NCBI GenBank assembly: GCA_017556845.1
Contig: JAFYMA010000099.1
Location: forward strand, 1-11,473
Reading direction: 5' to 3'
DNA length: 11,473 nt
Source: Clostridia bacterium
GTDB lineage: Bacteria; Bacillota; Clostridia; Oscillospirales; CAG-272
In this document: piece after piece, positions 7,303 through 11,473 of the stretch
How positions within the stretch are numbered: the stretch's first letter is position 1
Layout: each line of letters begins with the position of its first letter
Translations under genes and position numbers: made by a program
Notes under the pieces: generated by a model
What the model saw: only the letters and a program-made list of their open reading frames with translations
What the model was told of the DNA's origin: nothing
The model's database searches: none

Positions 7303-8183
7303 AACAGTTTTTTGTATAATTCGCCTTTCGGTATTTTTCTGTCCTTTGCGGCTGCTTTTATGGCGTCCATTTTTGCCATACCGCCATTTATGTAAAAGCT
7401 TACGTGCTCCTGCTCGGTCATATCTGCCCAGAATGCATCCTCGTCGCTTTCTTTGTATCCTTCGACAACTATTACAAATTCACCCTTAGGACGATTTTCG
7501 TTATAGTATTCAATGGCTTGAGAAAACGTCGTGTTCATTACCTGCTCGTTGATTTTCGTAAGCTCTCTGCACAGAGCGATCTGCCTGTTTCCGAGATTGT
7601 CAAGCATATCCTGCAGAGTATCAAGCAGCTTGTGCGGTGCTTCATAAAATATCAGTGTTCTCGTATCGTGTTTTATTGATTGCAAAAGTCTTTTTCTGTC
7701 GCCCTTTGCGGTCGTCAAAAAGCCTTCAAATGCAAATTTTGCCGTAAAAAGTCCGCTGACGGTAAGCGCGGTTATCGCCGCACACGCGCCGGGAACGGGA
7801 ACTGTGGGGATACCGAGGCTTCTGCAAAGCTTTACAAGATCCTCGCCCGGATCGCTTATTGCAGGCGTTCCGGCGTCTGTTACCAAAGCACACGATTCAC
7901 CGTTTTGCAGACGCTCTGCTATTTGTTCTCCACGTTGAGCCTTGTTATGCTCAAAGTATGACACAAGCGGCTTTTTGATCCCGTAATGCATCAACAGCTT
8001 CGGTGTGTTCCGTGTATCCTCTGCCGCTATAAAATCTACATTTGATAATACGTGAACGGCGCGGTAAGTCATATCGGATAAATTTCCGATAGGTGTAGAT
8101 ACTATATAAAGAGTACCCTTTTCGATTTTATTTTTCCCGTCCTTTTCTTCGTAAAGACGGTCTATATTTTTCATACTGCTCAT
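7299..8183 (-). CDS. rsmI: 16S rRNA (cytidine-1402-2'-O)-methyltransferase
   Basis: The 294-residue protein is RsmI (YraL/YabC family), which 2'-O-methylates C1402 in the decoding centre of 16S rRNA using S-adenosylmethionine. Class III (tetrapyrrole-methylase-like) signatures are clear: STPIGNLSDMTYRA at 29-42, EDTRNT near 55-60, DAGTPAISDPG at 103-113, PGACAA near 131, FYEAPHK at 179-185 and a C-terminal KGEFV. A short C-terminal helical extension ends in GELYKKLL. The N-terminus is about 20 residues longer than the core; ATG 8183 is kept because it follows the upstream stop by one base (TAA-T-ATG), although a GGA-type site lies 13 bases away and the ATG three codons further in could also serve. 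In B. subtilis the equivalent yabC lies just after yabB, as here, but without the small GIY-YIG gene yazA between. Confidence 0.95.
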   Translation of the reverse strand: MSSMKNIDRLYEEKDGKNKIEKGTLYIVSTPIGNLSDMTYRAVHVLSNVDFIAAEDTRNTPKLLMHYGIKKPLVSYFEHNKAQRGEQIAERLQNGESCALVTDAGTPAISDPGEDLVKLCRSLGIPTVPVPGACAAITALTVSGLFTAKFAFEGFLTTAKGDRKRLLQSIKHDTRTLIFYEAPHKLLDTLQDMLDNLGNRQIALCRELTKINEQVMNTTFSQAIEYYNENRPKGEFVIVVEGYKESDEDAFWADMTEQEHVSFYINGGMAKMDAIKAAAKDRKIPKGELYKKLL

Positions 8184-8184
8184 A

Positions 8185-8928
8185 TTATCTGAAAAATCCT
8201 TTGGGAAATGATTGGTTATCGTAAATATATTTCATATCGTCCGTGTATTCTCCGCCTGCTTCGTTCTTATATATAATAAGAGGCTTTGTCACCATCATTC
8301 CCGATGACGCTCCTTTTTTTCCTTTTATAAGCATAAGACAGCTTTCGTGATCGACGGTGGCGTAAACGAACGTTATTATTTTCGGCTCTATACGGGCGCT
8401 TTTCATTGCGTGTATAATATCGGCACAACGGTCCGGACGGTATACGAAATAGCAGTTTCCGCCGTCCTTCAGTGATCTGTAAGCGCATTTTGCAAAATCG
8501 TGTATATCCGCACTCGTTTCGTGACGTGCTATATATTTTTCCGTGTGGTCGCTGACCTTTCCGCTGTTGTCCTTCATATACGGGGGATTGCATACGAATG
8601 CATCGCACTCACGCTCCGGACGGTACGTAAGTACGTCCTGACATGTTACTGCCATTCTTTCCTGCACTCCGTTGACAAATGCGTTTTCCTTTGCAATTTC
8701 GCATAAATGCTTTTGCACGTCAACGCAAAAGGCGGAATGTGCTTTGCCGCCTTTAAGCAATAAAAGTGAGATTATCCCCGAACCGCAGCCCGCTTCACAT
8801 ACGGTGTTTTTCGATGAATTTGGGATAAATGCGGAAAGCAAATAGGCGTCTGTGCCGTATTTTAATCCGAATTTATCCTGTGTTATGGAGATGTTACAGT
8901 TTACCTTATCCAAAATAAAAGCCCTCAT
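8185..8928 (-). CDS. TrmN6-like class I SAM-dependent methyltransferase (YabB/YfiC family)
   Basis: A 247-residue Rossmann-fold methyltransferase of the group containing E. coli TrmN6, which makes m6A37 in tRNA1(Val); the Bacillus homologue is YabB. Seen motifs: the substrate-side opening KFGLKYGTDAYLLSAF at 19-34, SAM motif I CEAGCGSGI at 44-52, an acidic end of strand 2 (CVDVQ), the amino-methyltransferase signature NPPY at 114-117 (FVCNPPYMK) and the ARHE segment at 134-137. The NPPY motif points to methylation of an exocyclic amine, and tRNA is the expected substrate by family; the exact target here is not proven. It is directly followed by rsmI with a one-base gap. Its only ribosome binding candidate, AGGGGG, lies in the 3' arm of a stable hairpin, ten or eleven bases ahead of the ATG. 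Confidence 0.9.
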   Translation of the reverse strand: MRAFILDKVNCNISITQDKFGLKYGTDAYLLSAFIPNSSKNTVCEAGCGSGIISLLLLKGGKAHSAFCVDVQKHLCEIAKENAFVNGVQERMAVTCQDVLTYRPERECDAFVCNPPYMKDNSGKVSDHTEKYIARHETSADIHDFAKCAYRSLKDGGNCYFVYRPDRCADIIHAMKSARIEPKIITFVYATVDHESCLMLIKGKKGASSGMMVTKPLIIYKNEAGGEYTDDMKYIYDNQSFPKGFFR

Positions 8929-8937
8929 AAAGCACAG

Positions 8938-8965
8938 TTCCCCCTGCTGAAAGGAGCAGGGGGAA
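8938..8965 (-). promoter_or_regulatory. GC-rich hairpin between ferredoxin and trmN6-like gene
   Basis: An 11-bp perfect inverted repeat (TTCCCCCTGCT and AGCAGGGGGAA in minus-strand order) encloses a six-base loop. It starts 18 bases after the ferredoxin stop. There is no U run after it on the minus strand, so it is a poor terminator. Its downstream arm holds AGGGGG, the only candidate ribosome binding site for the trmN6-like gene. It may stabilise the 3' end of the ferredoxin message, reduce read-through, or limit trmN6 translation; the sequence alone does not choose. Confidence 0.6.
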
Positions 8966-8983
8966 TGTGTCTAAGATCAAAAA

Positions 8984-9157
8984 TTATTCAGCAGGGTTGG
9001 GAGCGCCTACAGGACATGCACCTGCGCAAGCACCGCAATCCAGACATTCGTCAGCGTTTACAACGTACTTTCCGTCTTTTTCGGAAATTGCGCTGACGGG
9101 GCATTCAGCCTCACATGCGCCGCAAGCAACGCAATCGTCATTAATAATATAAGCCAT
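8984..9157 (-). CDS. Small 2[4Fe-4S] ferredoxin
   Basis: A 57-residue clostridial-type ferredoxin, a soluble low-potential electron carrier. Two complete cluster motifs of the C-x2-C-x2-C-x3-C-P type are seen: C9, C12, C15, C19-P20 and C38, C41, C44, C48-P49. The protein starts MAYIINDDC and ends PVGAPNPAE, which is normal for this family, and nothing is truncated. The ribosome binding site AAGGAGA lies about six bases before the ATG, and a perfect sigma-A promoter precedes it, which suits an abundant protein. It is the first gene of the long minus-strand unit, followed after 55 bases and a hairpin by the trmN6-like gene. Which oxidoreductase it serves cannot be read from the window; pyruvate or 2-oxoglutarate:ferredoxin oxidoreductases and hydrogenases are the usual partners in Clostridia. 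Confidence 0.96.
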   Translation of the reverse strand: MAYIINDDCVACGACEAECPVSAISEKDGKYVVNADECLDCGACAGACPVGAPNPAE

Positions 9158-9189
9158 CACAGTTCTCCTTATGTAATGAATTTTTATTG

Positions 9190-9218
9190 ATTATATCATA
9201 TAAAGGGGATTTTGTCAA
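9190..9218 (-). promoter_or_regulatory. Consensus sigma-A promoter for the ferredoxin operon
   Basis: On the minus strand, TTGACA (9218-9213) and TATAAT (9195-9190) are separated by exactly 17 bases, matching the consensus at all 12 positions. Transcription should start near 9183, leaving a short leader before the ferredoxin ribosome binding site. AT-rich DNA upstream (9219-9245) could act as an UP element. Confidence 0.88.
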
Positions 9219-9266
9219 TCAATTTTTATTTAATTTTAAAAAAATGAAAAAAATGCAGGAACGGTA

Positions 9267-9295
9267 TTGAAAAAATTCAAACTGTGTGATATAAT
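9267..9295 (+). promoter_or_regulatory. Sigma-A promoter for the citrate synthase-like gene
   Basis: TTGAAA (9267-9272) and TATAAT (9290-9295) are 17 bases apart, one or two mismatches from consensus in the -35 box. Transcription should start near 9302, giving a leader of about 55 bases. The -35 box lies in a short inverted repeat, TTGAA-AAAA-TTCAA (9267-9280), a possible operator. The promoter is back to back with that of the ferredoxin operon. Confidence 0.8.
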
Positions 9296-9340
9296 TCACT
9301 TTCAAACAATGATTTAAATATTACCGCAGAACGTACGATA

Positions 9341-9348
9341 AAAGGAGG
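9341..9348 (+). promoter_or_regulatory. Strong ribosome binding site of the citrate synthase-like gene
   Basis: AAAGGAGG, a near-perfect complement of the 16S rRNA 3' end, stands eight bases before the ATG at 9357 and fixes that start. Confidence 0.85.
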
Positions 9349-9356
9349 ATGCTATC

Positions 9357-10796
9357 ATGGATAAAATGTTTGAACACAATAATGATATGAGAGAAATAAC
9401 GTTTTCGCCGCATACGAACGTACTTGAACAAGCGGCATATAAATATCAGCTTCAGGAAAGAGAAACACCTAATCTGTACCGTAATCTTTTTGAGTACGAT
9501 TCGATACCCAAGGTAGCGTTCAACCACCGCCACGTGCCGATAAATATGCCGTCTGATATATGGATAACGGATACGACGTTCCGTGACGGTCAGCAGTCTA
9601 CCTCACCGTTTACCGTTGATCAGATAGTACATCTGTTCGGATTGCTCAATAAATTGGGCGGTGAAAAGGGTATAATAAGACAAAGTGAGTTTTTTGTTTA
9701 CTCACAAAAGGACAGAGATGCCGTTAAGGAATGTATGGCTCAAGGATACGAGTTTCCCGAGGTTACGAGCTGGATACGCGCAAATGAGAACGATTTCAAG
9801 CTCGTCAAGGATATAGGTATCAAGGAAACGGGTATTCTTGTAAGCTGCTCTGACTATCATATCTATAATAAAATGGGTCTTACAAGACAGTCAGCTCTCG
9901 ATAAATACGTGAATATGGTTGAAAAGGTCATAGACCACGGAATAAGACCGCGCTGTCATTTTGAAGACATTACGAGAGCCGATTTCTACGGCTTTGTAGT
10001 ACCGCTGGCTGAAAGGCTGACGCTGCTCGGGGAAAAGTATAACGTTCCCGTGAAGATACGTGCGTGCGATACTATGGGATACGGCGTTTCATATCCCGGC
10101 GTTGCATTGCCGCGAAGCGTGCAGGGTATCATATACGGTCTTATACATTATTCCGGTGTAAAGAGCGAAAATCTTGAATGGCACGGTCATAACGATTTTT
10201 ATAAGGTCGTAAGCAATGCGGCAACTGCGTGGCTTTACGGATGCTCGGGCATAAACTGCTCGCTTTTGGGAATAGGCGAAAGAACGGGCAACTGTCCTCT
10301 GGAGGCTATGGTGATAGAATACGCCTCGCTCAGAGGAACAACTGACGGTATGGATCTTTCCGTTATAACCGATATAGCTCAGTATTTTGAAAGCGAAATA
10401 GGTTATGAAATACCTGCAAGAACACCGTTTGTCGGCAGAAGCTTTAATACCACGAGAGCGGGTATTCACGCAGACGGCTTGCTCAAGGACGAAGAAATAT
10501 ACAATATATTCAATACTGCAAAGATACTCAAGCGCCCTGCCTCCGTGGCAGTTGATTCTCACAGCGGAATTGCAGGCATTGCACATTGGCTGAACGGATA
10601 TTTTGCTTTGGTCGGTGATGAAAGAATAGATAAACGCCATCCCGCTATCATAAAGATGAAGGAATGTGTGGATGAGTTGTACGCTAACGGCAGAAATACC
10701 GTAATGGGCGATTCCGAGCTTGAGGATATGCTGCAGAATATCGACTTTGAGCTTTACAGAAAGCTTGCTCATATTCACGTCAAGAAAAAGCACTGA
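9357..10796 (+). CDS. DRE-TIM acyltransferase, probable Re-citrate synthase (LeuA/homocitrate synthase-like)
   Basis: This 479-residue enzyme belongs to the DRE-TIM metallolyases that condense acetyl-CoA with a 2-oxoacid (isopropylmalate, homocitrate, citramalate and Re-citrate synthases). The barrel begins after a 65-residue N-terminal extension: DTTFRDGQQ at 72-80 carries the catalytic arginine R76 and metal ligand D77; WHGHND at 275-280 gives metal ligands H276 and H278; GERTGN at 307-312 is the glycine/asparagine loop; a HADG segment at 371-374 lies in the following subdomain. The C-terminal leucine-binding regulatory domain of LeuA is absent. The extension and stretches such as RQSEFFVYS, RCHFEDITRADFYGFVVP and TRAGIHADGLL resemble, from memory, the Clostridium kluyveri-type Re-citrate synthase, which automatic annotation often calls 2-isopropylmalate or homocitrate synthase. 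No leu, lys or aconitase genes adjoin it. It has its own promoter and terminator. Family assignment is firm; the Re-citrate choice is inference. Confidence 0.87.
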   Translation: MDKMFEHNNDMREITFSPHTNVLEQAAYKYQLQERETPNLYRNLFEYDSIPKVAFNHRHVPINMPSDIWITDTTFRDGQQSTSPFTVDQIVHLFGLLNKLGGEKGIIRQSEFFVYSQKDRDAVKECMAQGYEFPEVTSWIRANENDFKLVKDIGIKETGILVSCSDYHIYNKMGLTRQSALDKYVNMVEKVIDHGIRPRCHFEDITRADFYGFVVPLAERLTLLGEKYNVPVKIRACDTMGYGVSYPGVALPRSVQGIIYGLIHYSGVKSENLEWHGHNDFYKVVSNAATAWLYGCSGINCSLLGIGERTGNCPLEAMVIEYASLRGTTDGMDLSVITDIAQYFESEIGYEIPARTPFVGRSFNTTRAGIHADGLLKDEEIYNIFNTAKILKRPASVAVDSHSGIAGIAHWLNGYFALVGDERIDKRHPAIIKMKECVDELYANGRNTVMGDSELEDMLQNIDFELYRKLAHIHVKKKH

Positions 10797-10833
10797 TGCA
10801 TTTTTGATATTTTTTACTTTCATAATAAAACCG

Positions 10834-10872
10834 AAAATCTCCCGCATCGTAAGAAACGCTGCGGGAGATTTT
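10834..10872. terminator. Strong bidirectional rho-independent terminator
   Basis: A perfect 13-bp stem (AAAATCTCCCGCA at 10834-10846, TGCGGGAGATTTT at 10860-10872) with a loop of 13 bases that can pair further (CGT with ACG) is followed by TT on plus. On minus it is followed by CGGTTTTATT. It lies 38 bases after the citrate synthase-like stop and 32 bases after the stop of the convergent gene, so it can serve both. Confidence 0.85.
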
Positions 10873-10903
10873 TTGATTCAAACGGACTGTATGAGTATAA
10901 CGG

Positions 10904-11473
10904 TTATTTCGGGTCTGAATAGTAACTGCCGGATGGCTCGGATATTTTTACTGTATCCGTGCTGAGCTTTTCATATTTCAATGCCTGAAATCCGCCGCCG
11001 ACGATGCGGTACAAATCTTCTGAAGGAATGTGGGCAATTTCAAAAACACCGAGACAGGCATATCCCTCAGTCAGTTCCATAACAGCTTCGGGAATCGTAA
11101 GTTCTTCAGTGTGTTCGTATTTGCACCCCCAAAAACTGTTTTCGACATCATAGCTTTCATTGTACTCGTCAAGACTGATCTCTTTTACAAAATGTAATCC
11201 GTCGATCTGTTTATGATCCTCGAAGCGTAACTGTCCGAAGCTCGTTACGGAATTTTGGAATTTAGCATTAAAGAAATATACCGCAATACACACAATAGGG
11301 CAGTCTTCTGAATTATCTCCGCCGACATAACTGCCAACGTCACGGGAATCTCCGGTTCCGTATGAAAAATCAAGAGTTACACCGTCAATGTCAAATTCCG
11401 TTTTGTCGCTTTTTATTCCGAAAAAAACATCCGGCAAACGCCCGACCCTTCCGTCAAAGCCTATGTTTAAGCC
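10904..11473 (-). CDS. Hypothetical protein, 5' part beyond the window
   Basis: I do not recognise this protein. The frame is open from the stop at 10904-10906 to the right edge, giving at least 189 residues; the only start-like codon near the edge, TTG at 11437, has no ribosome binding site, so the true start probably lies outside. The visible part is acidic and soluble-looking, with no membrane segment. It alternates short hydrophobic strands and loops (FDIDGVTLDFSYGTGDS, CPIVCIAVYFFNAKF, YACLGVFEIAHIPSEDLYRI), suggesting a beta-rich or alpha/beta domain, and has four cysteines without a cluster or zinc pattern. It ends against the terminator at 10834-10872, convergent to the citrate synthase-like gene. 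Coding is likely from the long frame and consistent codon use; no function is offered. Confidence 0.6.
   Translation of the reverse strand, partial: GLNIGFDGRVGRLPDVFFGIKSDKTEFDIDGVTLDFSYGTGDSRDVGSYVGGDNSEDCPIVCIAVYFFNAKFQNSVTSFGQLRFEDHKQIDGLHFVKEISLDEYNESYDVENSFWGCKYEHTEELTIPEAVMELTEGYACLGVFEIAHIPSEDLYRIVGGGFQALKYEKLSTDTVKISEPSGSYYSDPK

Noticed and set aside
8967..9152. Plus-strand open frame of 61 codons rich in A, P, H and S
   Set aside because: It is the complement of the ferredoxin gene, whose eight cluster cysteines and promoter show that the minus strand is the real one.
9188..9198. Near-palindrome TGATTATATCA over the ferredoxin -10 box
   Set aside because: An 11-base AT-rich palindrome containing TATAAT is expected by chance in such DNA; not enough to call an operator.
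10089..10847. Minus-strand open frame of 252 codons opposite the citrate synthase-like gene
   Set aside because: It runs through the terminator hairpin and mirrors a gene with complete DRE-TIM motifs; the predicted product is low-complexity and unlike any family known to me.
1..11473. Search for CRISPR arrays, tRNA or rRNA genes, insertion sequences, phage genes and toxin-antitoxin or defence modules
   Set aside because: No direct-repeat arrays, cloverleaf-like segments, transposase motifs or recognisable defence genes were found in the sequence.

Overview
The window looks like chromosomal DNA of an anaerobic, low-to-mid-GC Bacillota of the class Clostridia, probably a gut Oscillospirales/Ruminococcaceae relative. 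The signs are strong purine-rich ribosome binding sites, consensus sigma-A promoters, a short clostridial-type 2[4Fe-4S] ferredoxin, a citrate synthase-like enzyme of the type found in strict anaerobes, and a gene order that recalls the Bacillus subtilis yabB-yabC-metS-yabD-yabE neighbourhood. The lineage is inferred from these features, not from a database match.

Layout. Positions 1-120 hold a -10 box and an 18-codon reading frame that resembles the first residues of a YqeG-type HAD phosphatase and then stops. A plus-strand AlkD-type DNA alkylation repair gene follows (121-792), ending at a bidirectional terminator (810-838). From 9157 down to 857 the minus strand carries a tightly packed train of nine genes: ferredoxin, TrmN6-like methyltransferase, rsmI, nagA, a polytopic membrane protein, metG, tatD, a glucosaminidase lipoprotein and a C_GCAxxG_C_C family protein. 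Most junctions overlap or are only a few bases apart (TAATG, ATGA, 11-nt overlap, 4-nt and 19-nt gaps). The only larger gaps are 55 nt after the ferredoxin, which holds a GC-rich hairpin, and 54 nt after nagA. A perfect TTGACA-17-TATAAT promoter sits upstream of the ferredoxin.

A second promoter, facing the other way, drives a plus-strand DRE-TIM acyltransferase at 9357-10796, most likely Re-citrate synthase. It ends at a strong bidirectional hairpin (10834-10872), shared with an unrecognised minus-strand gene that runs off the right edge.

Functional reading. The core of the long operon is translation housekeeping: rRNA methylation, probable tRNA methylation and Met-tRNA charging, plus the TatD nuclease. 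Inserted among these are two genes of amino-sugar and wall metabolism, nagA and the glucosaminidase lipoprotein; the lipoprotein occupies the slot where B. subtilis has the wall-associated protein YabE. No CRISPR, tRNA, rRNA, insertion sequence, prophage or obvious defence system is visible. The most interesting items are the probable Re-citrate synthase, the yqeG-like fragment, the hairpin that may hide the trmN6 ribosome binding site, and the insertion of wall-recycling genes into a conserved translation locus.
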